A stretch of 64,000 nucleotides of DNA, from positions 248,001 through 312,000 of the forward strand of contig JAIUPQ010000002.1 in assembly GCA_020161145.1 (NCBI GenBank), given 5' to 3'. Both the position numbers and the translations under genes were made by a program. Every line of letters begins with the position of its first letter. The stretch's first letter is position 1. The notes beneath the pieces are model-generated. The model saw only the letters and a list, made by a program, of their open reading frames with translations, was not told the origin of the DNA and did no database searches. Shown in pieces: positions 17,140 through 25,062 of the stretch. This stretch comes from Pseudomonadota bacterium (GTDB lineage Bacteria > Pseudomonadota > Gammaproteobacteria > Burkholderiales > Burkholderiaceae_C).

Positions 17140-19106
17140 GGCCCCTGCCGGGCCGCGCCATGCCGGCCGTCAGCGCCTCGCGCCGCACCCTGGTCAAAGG
17201 CGCGGTTGCGCTGCCGCTGCTGCCCCTGTCCTCGGCGCTGGCTGCGGCCAGCCCCGGCGAGGCCGCGCCCGCCGGCACGCTGACCGCCGTGGCCTTCGTC
17301 GGCATGGCCGCTCCCACGCTGGCCAACCCGGCGGCCATGGCCACCACCACCGTGGGCTCGCAACTGCTGGCGCGCTACAGCGACGGCAGCGAGCGGCGCT
17401 GGCAGCTGGGCTACGAAACCTTGTGCCTCACCGGCGACCTCGTGCCCGACGGTGCCGGCGGCACGGTGGTCGTGGGCGGCCAGGTGGACAGCCGGGGTCG
17501 TCCCATCATGGACACCTCGGTGCCCGAGCGGCCGCGCCAGTTCTATTCCAACTGCCCCGACGGCTCCTCGCTGCTCACGCTGGCCGATGCCCGGGTGCCG
17601 GGCGTCAAAGGCCACACGGTGTTTGCCGTGGTGCAGTTCGAATACACCTCGCGCGCGCAAGACGAGGTCACCGACCTGTACGGCCACCTGCCATCCCCCA
17701 TGGCCGTGCTGACGCTGGACCAGAACCCTGACACCGGCCAGCTCAAGCTGGTGCAGTACCACAACGTGGACACCCGCAGCGTGCACGGCCTGTGGATGAC
17801 GTGCGGCGCCAGCCTCTCGCCGTGGAACACCCACCTGTCGTCCGAGGAGTACGAACCCGACGCCTTTGACGCGCGCGAGGGCAGCCGCCTGGCCGCCTAC
17901 AGCCGCAACGTCTTTGGCGACGCCGCCGTGGCCAACCCCTACCACTACGGCCACCTGCCGGAGGTCACCGTGCTGCCCGACGGCAGCGGCCGCATCCGCA
18001 AGCACTACTGCACCGGACGCACCTCCAAGGAACTGGTGCAGGTCATGCCCGACGAGCGCACCGTGCTGATGGGCGACGACTGGACGCATGGCGGCGCCTT
18101 CATGTTCATCGCCGATGCTCCGCGCGACCTCTCGGCGGGCACCTTGTACGCCGCCCAGTGGCTGCAGACCAGTGGCGAGGGCCCCGGCCGGGCCGCGCTG
18201 CGCTGGATTCGGCTGGGCCATGCCCGCAGCGCCGCCATCGAGGCGCTGATCGACGGCGGCATCCGGCCCACCGACATCATGGACGTGCGCACCGCCGACC
18301 CGCAGGATGCGCGCTTCACCCAAATCCACTACGCCGGCCAGCCCCAGTGGGTGCGGCTCAAGCCCGGCATGGCGCAGGCTGCGGCCTTTCTGGAAACCCA
18401 CCGCTACGCCGCCCTGGTGGGCGCCAGCCTGGGCTTTACCAAGTGGGAAGGCACCACGGTCAACGCGGCCGACAAACTGGCCTACCTGGCCATGTCGCGC
18501 ATCGAGTCCAGCATGCTCGACGGCAGTGCCGGCATCCAGGTGCAAGGGCCGTACTCGGGCGCCGTCTACCAGCAGCGGCTGCGCGGTGGTCAGCGCGACA
18601 CCACGGGCAAGCGCATCGCCAGCGAATGGGTGCCGGTGGACATGGCGGCCGTCTCCGAGCTGGTGGCCCACGACCTGGGTGCCACCGCCGAGCGACCTTA
18701 CCCCAAGAAGGCGGCGCAGGATGCGCTGGGCAACTTCGCCCACCCCGATCGCATCGCCTCGCCCGACAACCTCAAGTTCGACCCCGTGCTGCGCACCCTC
18801 TTCATCGGCGAAGACAGCAACACCCACGTCAACAACTTCCTGTGGGCCTTCCACGTCGATACCCGCCAACTCACGCGGCTGCTGTCGTGCCCCGTGGGCG
18901 CCGAATCCACCGGCCTGCATGCCGTCAGCCACGTCAATGGCTGGACGTACGTCATGAGCCACTTCCAGCATGCCGGCGACTGGGCCAGCCCGCTGCACGA
19001 CAAGGTCAGGGCCCAGGTCGAGCCGTTGATCCGCGCCAACTACAAAAACCGGTTCGGGGCCAGCATCGGGTATCTGACGGGCGTGCGCACCACCGTCCGC
19101 ACGTGA
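17136..19106 (+). CDS. PhoX-family (DUF839) Tat-exported protein, probable phosphatase
   Basis: A 656-residue protein with a twin-arginine signal (SRRTLVKG, Arg16-Arg17) followed by a hydrophobic stretch. It would be exported folded to the periplasm. The mature part matches the PhoX/DUF839 family: CGASLSPWNTHLSSEEYEP, GEDSNTHVNNFLWAFHVDT and SCPVGAESTGLH resemble the loops that hold the Ca/Fe cofactor of PhoX alkaline phosphatases. Activity on phosphate esters is known for only part of the family. The first ATG overlaps the livF stop; an alternative ATG at 17160 would still keep the Tat motif. Coupling to a liv transporter is unusual and its meaning is unclear. Confidence 0.8.
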   Translation: MRPLPGRAMPAVSASRRTLVKGAVALPLLPLSSALAAASPGEAAPAGTLTAVAFVGMAAPTLANPAAMATTTVGSQLLARYSDGSERRWQLGYETLCLTGDLVPDGAGGTVVVGGQVDSRGRPIMDTSVPERPRQFYSNCPDGSSLLTLADARVPGVKGHTVFAVVQFEYTSRAQDEVTDLYGHLPSPMAVLTLDQNPDTGQLKLVQYHNVDTRSVHGLWMTCGASLSPWNTHLSSEEYEPDAFDAREGSRLAAYSRNVFGDAAVANPYHYGHLPEVTVLPDGSGRIRKHYCTGRTSKELVQVMPDERTVLMGDDWTHGGAFMFIADAPRDLSAGTLYAAQWLQTSGEGPGRAALRWIRLGHARSAAIEALIDGGIRPTDIMDVRTADPQDARFTQIHYAGQPQWVRLKPGMAQAAAFLETHRYAALVGASLGFTKWEGTTVNAADKLAYLAMSRIESSMLDGSAGIQVQGPYSGAVYQQRLRGGQRDTTGKRIASEWVPVDMAAVSELVAHDLGATAERPYPKKAAQDALGNFAHPDRIASPDNLKFDPVLRTLFIGEDSNTHVNNFLWAFHVDTRQLTRLLSCPVGAESTGLHAVSHVNGWTYVMSHFQHAGDWASPLHDKVRAQVEPLIRANYKNRFGASIGYLTGVRTTVRT

Positions 19107-19197
19107 CGCAGGTCGCGCATCCCTTGTTCGGGGGTGTAACGTGGCTGAGGGCTTGGGGCATCATGCCCGTTGCCCCACAGCGTTACCCTGAACCCTC

Positions 19198-22100
19198 ATG
19201 TCTGCCCATTCGCCGCACTCACTGTCCACGGATGCCGACCGGCTGGCGCGCGGTCCCGAGCCCGCTGCGGCCTTTGCGCCGCTGACCCAGGCCCTGGCGC
19301 AACAGGTTGCCTTGCAACCCACGGCGCTGGCCGTGGCCGATGCCCAGGGCGGCGCACTGACCTATGCCCAGCTCGACGCCGCCTCTGCGGCCGTGGCGCG
19401 GCGCCTCATCGCCCTGGGCACGGTGGCCGACGACCGCGTCGCCATCTGCGCCGAGCGCGGGCTGGACATGGTGGTGGCACTCTGGGGCGTGCTGCGCGCG
19501 GGCGCCGCCTATGTGCCGGTGGATCCCACCTACCCGCCCGAGCGCATTGCCCACATGCTGGCCGACAGCCGGCCCAAGGCCGTGCTCACCGCGCGCCAGG
19601 CACCGGTGCTGCCGGCCCACGGCGCGGCGCAATGGGCTGTGGACGCCCTGGCACTGGCCGCCGCGCCCGCCGACGCCACGCCGCTGCCCGAGCCGGCGGC
19701 GGGCGATCTGGCCTACGTCATCTACACCTCCGGCTCCACCGGCCTGCCCAAGGGCGCCGCCATCACCCACGGCGGCCTGGCCAATATGCTGGCCTGGTAT
19801 GGCGAGGACTACGGCATGGACGCCACCGAGCGCGCGCTGGTGGTCACCTCGTTCAGCTTCGACCTGACGCAGAAGAACCTGCTGGCGCCGCTGATGCACG
19901 GCGGCCAGGTGCATCTGGCGCCGGTGCAGTTCGACCCTGCGGCCATCGCGCGGCAGATCGCAGCGGCCGGCATCACCTTGCTCAACCTCACGCCCAGCTT
20001 CTTCGGCGCCATCGTGGACTCGGCCCTGCCTGTGGCGCTGGCCTCGCTGCGCCGCGTCTTCCTGGGCGGCGAGCCCATTCTGGTGGCGCGTTTTGCCACG
20101 CTGGAGGCCGCCTGCCCGCAGCTGCAAGTCATCAACAGCTACGGCCCCACCGAATGCACCGACGTGGTGGCCACCTACACGCTGACGCGGCCCTGGCAAG
20201 CCTATGCCCAGTCCTCGCCGCCCATAGGCCGGCCCATCCGCCACACCCAGCTCTATGTGCTGGACGCGGCCGGTGCGCCGCTGCCCCCCGGCGCCGTGGG
20301 CGAGATCTGGGTGGGCGGCGCAGGGGTCTCACGCGGCTACCTGGACCGGCCCGAACTCACCGCCGAGCGTTTCGTGCCCGACCGCCTGGGCGGCGTGCCC
20401 GGGGCGCGCCTCTACGGCACGGGCGATCAGGGCCGCTGGCGCGACGACGGCCAACTGGACTACCTGGGGCGCAACGACTTCCAGGTCAAGATTCGCGGCT
20501 TTCGCATCGAGCTGGGCGAGGTCGAGGCCGCCTTGCAGGCCTTGCCCGGCGTGCGCGAGGCCGCCGTCATGGCCTTGCCCGGGCCCGATGGCGACAAGCG
20601 CCTGGTCGGCTACGTCTCGCCGCAGGCCGGTGCGGCGCTGGAGGCCGGTGCCCTGCGCGCGGGCCTGACCACGCGGCTGGCCGAGCACATGGTGCCGGCT
20701 GCCATCGTGGTGATGGCGGCCATGCCGCTGACGCCCAGCGGCAAGATCGACCGCAAAGCCCTGCCCAGCCCGGCCCGCGAGCGCCCGCCGCTGGCCACGG
20801 CGTTTGCCGCGCCGGTGGGCAAACTGGAGGCCGCCATCGCGGCGGCGTTTGCGCAGGTGCTGGACCTGGACGCCGTGGGCCGCGACGACAACTTCTTCGA
20901 CCTGGGCGGCAGCTCGCTGGCCGTGGTGCGCGCGGCCACGCTGCTGGCGCCGCAACTGGGCCGCCCCGTCAGCGTGCCCAGTGTGTTTGCCCACGCCACG
21001 CCGCGCGCGCTGGCTGCCGCGCTGGAAGGGCGCACGGTGGCGCGGCAGGCCCGCGCGGTCGAAGGAGGGCAGGCCGTGCCCATCGCCATCCTGGCCTGCA
21101 GCGGGCGCTTCCCGGGCGCGGTGGACGTGGACGCCTTCTGGCGCCAGTTGCTCGAAGGCCGCGACGGCATCACCGACTTCACCGCCGAGACACTGGATGC
21201 GGCCATCCCCGCCGCCGTGCGCGACGACGCGGCCTACATCCGGGCGCGCGGCATCCTGGCGGACATCGACCAATTCGAGCCGGCCTTCTTCGGCATGTCG
21301 CTGCGTGAGGCCCAGATCACCGATCCGCAGCACCGGGTGTTTCTGGAGATCGCCTGGGAATGCCTGGAGCGTGCCGGCTATGCGCCCGACGCCGCACCCG
21401 GTGTGGTGGGTGTCTATGCCGGCGTGCACGAGCCCACCTACCTGCATCGGCATCTGGCGCTGCGGCCTCAGGCGCTGGCGCGGGCCGGCGAGCTGGCCGT
21501 GCTGCTGGCCAACGACAAAGACTATGCGCCGCTGCGCGTGGCCCACAAATTCGGCCTGCGGGGGCCTGCGCTCTCCATCACCACCGCCTGCTCCACCTCG
21601 CTGGTGGCCATGGTGCAGGCCATCGACCACCTGCGGCTGGGGCGCTGTGACATGGCGCTGGCCGGCGGCGTGGCCATCACCGTGCCCGACCACAGTGGCT
21701 ACCTCTACCAGGAGGGCGCCATGCTGTCCGAGGACGGCCGCACCCGCACCTTCGATGCCCGCGGCAGCGGCACCGCCTTCAACGACGGCGCCGCCTGCGT
21801 GCTGATGAAGCGCCTGCCCGATGCGCTGGCCGATGGCGACACCGTGCTGGCCGTGATTCGCGGCGCGGCCGTCAACAACGACGGTGGCGGCAAGGCCAGC
21901 TTCACCGCGCCCAGCGTGGATGGCCAGGCGGCCGTCATCGAGGCGGCGCTGCGCGATGCGGGGGTGAATGCGCGCGACATCAGCTACGTCGAAGCCCATG
22001 GCACCGCCACCCCGTTGGGCGATCCGGTGGAGGTGGAGGCACTGACCCGCGCCTACCGCCAGCACACGGCCGACGTGGGCTGGTGCCGCATCGGCTCGGC

Positions 22101-23793
22101 CAAGAGCAACATCGGCCACACCGTCACGGCGGCCGGCGCGGCTGGCGTCATCAAGACGGCGCTGGCGTTGCAGCACGAGGTGTTGCCGGCCAGCATCCAC
22201 TTCGAGACCCCCAACCCCAAGATCGATTTCGCCGCCAGCCCCTTCATCGTCAACGCCTGTCAGACGCCGTGGCCGCGAGCGGCCGAGCCTCGCCTCGCTG
22301 GCGTCAGCAGCTTTGGCGTGGGCGGCACCAATGCCCACGTCGTCCTGCAGGAGGCGCCGCTGCGCCAGCCCTCACCGCCGGCCCAGGGCTTGCAGTTGCT
22401 GCTGCTCAGCGCCCGCAGCGCGGCGGCGCTGGCCCGGCAGGCCGCCCAGCTGGCCGACGCGCTGGCGCGTGAGCCCGCTCTCAACCTGGCCGACGTCGCC
22501 CACACGCTGGCCGTGGGTCGCAGCCGCTTCACCCACCGGCTGGCCGTGGCCTGCGCCACACCCGATGAGGCCGTGGCCGCGCTGCGCACGGCCGGCCACC
22601 CTGCGCGCGTGCAAGGGCAGGTGGCGGCGGCCTTGCCCGACCAGGTGTGGCTCTTCACCGGCCAGGGCGCGCAATACCCCGGCATGGGCCTGGCGCTGGC
22701 GCAGGCCGACCCAGCGTTTGCCACCGCCTTCGATGAGGCGCTGGCGGCCATGCAGCCGAACCTGCCGTTCGATCTGCGCGCCCGCCTGGCCGACGCCGAC
22801 CCCATGGCCTTGACCGACACGGCCGTCACCCAGCCCGCCACCTTCTGCCTGCAGGTGGCGCTGGCGGCGGCCTGGCGCGCCCGCGGCGCCGAGCCGGTGG
22901 CCTTGATCGGCCACAGCGTGGGCGAGTTCGCCGCCGCCGTGGTGGCTGGCGTGCTCACGCTGGGCGATGCAGCCCGGCTGGTGGCGCGGCGCGGCGCGCT
23001 GATGCAGGCGCAGCCGCCGGGTCGCATGCTGTCGGTGCGCGCACCGGCCGAGACCATCGCCGCCAGGCTGCCGGACGGCGTCAGCCTGGCGGCCGACAAC
23101 GGCCCGCAGGCCTGCGTGGTCGCCGGCCCCGAGACGCTGCTGGCGCCGCTGGCCGCGCAGTGGGAAGCCGAAGGCCTGGCCGTGCGCCTGCTGGCCACCT
23201 CGCACGCCTTCCACTCCGCCATGATGGCGCCGGCCGTGGCGCCGTTCGAGGCTGAGGTGGCGGCCGTGCCCCGCCAGGCGCCGCAGATCCCCATCGCCTC
23301 CACGCTGACCGGCACCTGGCTGACCGATGCCGAGGCCACCGATGCCCACTACTGGGCGCGCCACCTGCGTGAGCCGGTGCGATTCCGCCCCGCGTTGGCC
23401 GAGGCGCTGGCGCGCCACCCCGGCGCGGCGCTGCTGGAGATCGGCCCGCGCGCCACGCTGCTGGGCCTGGCCCGCCAGCAGGGCGGCAGAGGCGTGGCCA
23501 GCCTGGAAAGCGCCCCCGGGCGCGAAGCCGCCGCCATGGCGCTGGCCCAGGGCGGCCTGTGGGCGTTGGGCATTGAGCTGCCCGCACCGGTGGCCACGCC
23601 GGCACAGGGTCGCCAGCGCGTGACCCTGCCCACCTACCCGTTCGAGCGCCAGCGCTGCTGGGTCGATGAACCGGCGGCGGTGCTGGGCGGCGCGGCCGAG
23701 CCGGCGGCCAACCCGGTGCGCGATCTGGTGCAGCAGCAGCTGGCGCTGATGCAACAGCAACTGGCGGTGATTCAGCAGCGGCGGAGGGCGTAA
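19198..23793 (+). CDS. Hybrid NRPS-PKS synthase: adenylation, peptidyl carrier, ketosynthase, acyltransferase
   Basis: A 1531-residue multidomain enzyme. The adenylation domain (about 25-530) has IYTSGSTGLPKGA, NSYGPTECT, YGTGDQGRW, FQVKIRGFRIELGEVE and PLTPSGKIDRKALP. The carrier domain has DLGGSS with phosphopantetheine site Ser572. The ketosynthase (about 625-1045) has Cys798 in TTACSTSLVA, plus VEAHGTATPLGDP and KSNIGHT. The acyltransferase has Ser1240 in GHSVGE and HAFH at 1336-1339, a malonyl-CoA signature. Pocket positions in the adenylation domain, aligned by eye, read D-L-K-N-F-G-S-D-V; I do not assign a substrate. The C-terminus VQQQLALMQQQLAVIQQ looks like the linker that normally precedes an acyl carrier, but none follows. 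No reductase, thioesterase or phosphopantetheinyl transferase is nearby. It begins 91 bp after the PhoX-like gene. Confidence 0.92.
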   Translation: MSAHSPHSLSTDADRLARGPEPAAAFAPLTQALAQQVALQPTALAVADAQGGALTYAQLDAASAAVARRLIALGTVADDRVAICAERGLDMVVALWGVLRAGAAYVPVDPTYPPERIAHMLADSRPKAVLTARQAPVLPAHGAAQWAVDALALAAAPADATPLPEPAAGDLAYVIYTSGSTGLPKGAAITHGGLANMLAWYGEDYGMDATERALVVTSFSFDLTQKNLLAPLMHGGQVHLAPVQFDPAAIARQIAAAGITLLNLTPSFFGAIVDSALPVALASLRRVFLGGEPILVARFATLEAACPQLQVINSYGPTECTDVVATYTLTRPWQAYAQSSPPIGRPIRHTQLYVLDAAGAPLPPGAVGEIWVGGAGVSRGYLDRPELTAERFVPDRLGGVPGARLYGTGDQGRWRDDGQLDYLGRNDFQVKIRGFRIELGEVEAALQALPGVREAAVMALPGPDGDKRLVGYVSPQAGAALEAGALRAGLTTRLAEHMVPAAIVVMAAMPLTPSGKIDRKALPSPARERPPLATAFAAPVGKLEAAIAAAFAQVLDLDAVGRDDNFFDLGGSSLAVVRAATLLAPQLGRPVSVPSVFAHATPRALAAALEGRTVARQARAVEGGQAVPIAILACSGRFPGAVDVDAFWRQLLEGRDGITDFTAETLDAAIPAAVRDDAAYIRARGILADIDQFEPAFFGMSLREAQITDPQHRVFLEIAWECLERAGYAPDAAPGVVGVYAGVHEPTYLHRHLALRPQALARAGELAVLLANDKDYAPLRVAHKFGLRGPALSITTACSTSLVAMVQAIDHLRLGRCDMALAGGVAITVPDHSGYLYQEGAMLSEDGRTRTFDARGSGTAFNDGAACVLMKRLPDALADGDTVLAVIRGAAVNNDGGGKASFTAPSVDGQAAVIEAALRDAGVNARDISYVEAHGTATPLGDPVEVEALTRAYRQHTADVGWCRIGSAKSNIGHTVTAAGAAGVIKTALALQHEVLPASIHFETPNPKIDFAASPFIVNACQTPWPRAAEPRLAGVSSFGVGGTNAHVVLQEAPLRQPSPPAQGLQLLLLSARSAAALARQAAQLADALAREPALNLADVAHTLAVGRSRFTHRLAVACATPDEAVAALRTAGHPARVQGQVAAALPDQVWLFTGQGAQYPGMGLALAQADPAFATAFDEALAAMQPNLPFDLRARLADADPMALTDTAVTQPATFCLQVALAAAWRARGAEPVALIGHSVGEFAAAVVAGVLTLGDAARLVARRGALMQAQPPGRMLSVRAPAETIAARLPDGVSLAADNGPQACVVAGPETLLAPLAAQWEAEGLAVRLLATSHAFHSAMMAPAVAPFEAEVAAVPRQAPQIPIASTLTGTWLTDAEATDAHYWARHLREPVRFRPALAEALARHPGAALLEIGPRATLLGLARQQGGRGVASLESAPGREAAAMALAQGGLWALGIELPAPVATPAQGRQRVTLPTYPFERQRCWVDEPAAVLGGAAEPAANPVRDLVQQQLALMQQQLAVIQQRRRA

Positions 23794-23814
23794 GACCTTG
23801 GCGTGCGCCGGGCC

Positions 23815-25014
23815 TCACATCCCCCGCGCGCACGCCGCCGCGCTGGCCCAGGCCCACTGGAAGTTGTAGCCACCCAGCCAGCCGGTCACGTCCACCACCT
23901 CGCCGATGAAGTAGAGGCCGGGCTGCGTCTTGGCCTCCAGGGTCTGGCTGGACAGCGCCCGCGTGTCCACGCCGCCCACGGTGACCTCGGCCTTCTTGTA
24001 GCCCTCGGTGCCGGTGGGCGTCAGCGGCCAGCGCGCCAGCCCCTCGGCCAGCCGGGCCAGCGCCTTGTCGCTGGCCTCGTTGATGGGGCGCTGCCAGTCT
24101 GGGCTTTGCGCCGCCCAGGCGTCGGCCAGGCGGGCGGGCAGCAACGTGGCCAGTTCGTTGGCGATGCGCTTTTTGGAGCCGGCCTTGCCGGCGGCCAGGA
24201 AGGCCGCCACATCAGTCTGCGGGGCCAGGTTGGTGTCGATGGGCGTGCCGGGTTGCCAGTAGCTGGAGATTTGCAGCACGGCCGGGCCTGAGAGGCCGCG
24301 GTGGGTGAACAGCAGGTCTTCGTCGAAGGCCATGCGCGCGGCCTTGGCGCCAGTGGCGATGCGCACCGGCAGCGCGAGGCCAGCCAGGCCCGCATACGGC
24401 GCCCAGCCCGCGCCGTCAAAGGTCAGCGGCACCAGGCCCGGCCGCGTGGGCACCAGCGGCAGGCCGAACTGCGCCGCCAGCCGGTGGCCGAAGTCGGTGG
24501 CGCCGATCTTGGGGATGGACAGGCCCCCGGTGGCCACCACCAGGCGCGGCGCCTGCACGGTGCCGCGCGCGGTGGCCAGCTCGTAGCGGCCATCGCGCCA
24601 CTGCACCTGCTGCACCGCGCAGGGCTGCCAATGGGTGACGCCGCCGGCTGCACACTCGGCCAGCAGCATGCGGATCAAGTCCTCGGCGCTGCGATCGGCA
24701 AAGAGCTGGCCTTTGTGTTTTTCGTGGAAGGAGATGCCGTGGCGCCGCACCAGGGCGATGAAGTCATCGGGGGTGTAGCGCGACAGCGCCGAGCGGCAGA
24801 ACGCGGGGTTGGCGCCCAGGAAATGCTTGTGCGGCGCGCGTGGGTCCAGGTCGCGGTTGGTGAAGTTGCAGCGCCCGCCGCCCGAGATGCGGATCTTCTC
24901 GGCCACGCGCTCGGCGTGGTCGATGAGCAGCACCGAAAGGCCGCGCTGGCCGGCCTGGGCGGCGCAAAACAGGCCAGCGGCACCGGCGCCGATGACGATG
25001 GCATCAAACATCAT
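23815..25014 (-). CDS. BaiN/YhiN-family FAD-dependent oxidoreductase
   Basis: A 399-residue HI0933-like flavoprotein. The N-terminal FAD-binding motif is DAIVIGAGAAGLFCA, the family segment ISGGGRCNFTN follows, and the C-terminus has LYFIGEVVDVTGWLGGYNFQ. Family members are found widely in bacteria; one from gut clostridia acts in bile-acid dehydroxylation, but the role in proteobacteria is not established. ATGs at 25011, 25014 and 25023 are all possible; none has a strong ribosome binding site. The gene is convergent with the NRPS-PKS (21-bp gap) and divergent from ppk1 (48 bp). Confidence 0.88.
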   Translation of the reverse strand: MMFDAIVIGAGAAGLFCAAQAGQRGLSVLLIDHAERVAEKIRISGGGRCNFTNRDLDPRAPHKHFLGANPAFCRSALSRYTPDDFIALVRRHGISFHEKHKGQLFADRSAEDLIRMLLAECAAGGVTHWQPCAVQQVQWRDGRYELATARGTVQAPRLVVATGGLSIPKIGATDFGHRLAAQFGLPLVPTRPGLVPLTFDGAGWAPYAGLAGLALPVRIATGAKAARMAFDEDLLFTHRGLSGPAVLQISSYWQPGTPIDTNLAPQTDVAAFLAAGKAGSKKRIANELATLLPARLADAWAAQSPDWQRPINEASDKALARLAEGLARWPLTPTGTEGYKKAEVTVGGVDTRALSSQTLEAKTQPGLYFIGEVVDVTGWLGGYNFQWAWASAAACARGM

Positions 25015-25062
25015 GGCGGGCATTGTCACAGCCGCGTCATCTGGGCTTTCTAGAATTTGCCG

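Noticed and set aside
17140-17165. Possible further copy of the GCCGGGCCG-headed element near the PhoX-like start
   Set aside because: Only the GCCGGGCCG core matches. The CCAAG segment and the rest of the element are missing, so chance at this base composition is enough.
19155-19176. GGGGCA/TGCCCC hairpin before the NRPS-PKS gene as a terminator
   Set aside because: The stem is only 6 bp with a 10-base loop and no T-run.
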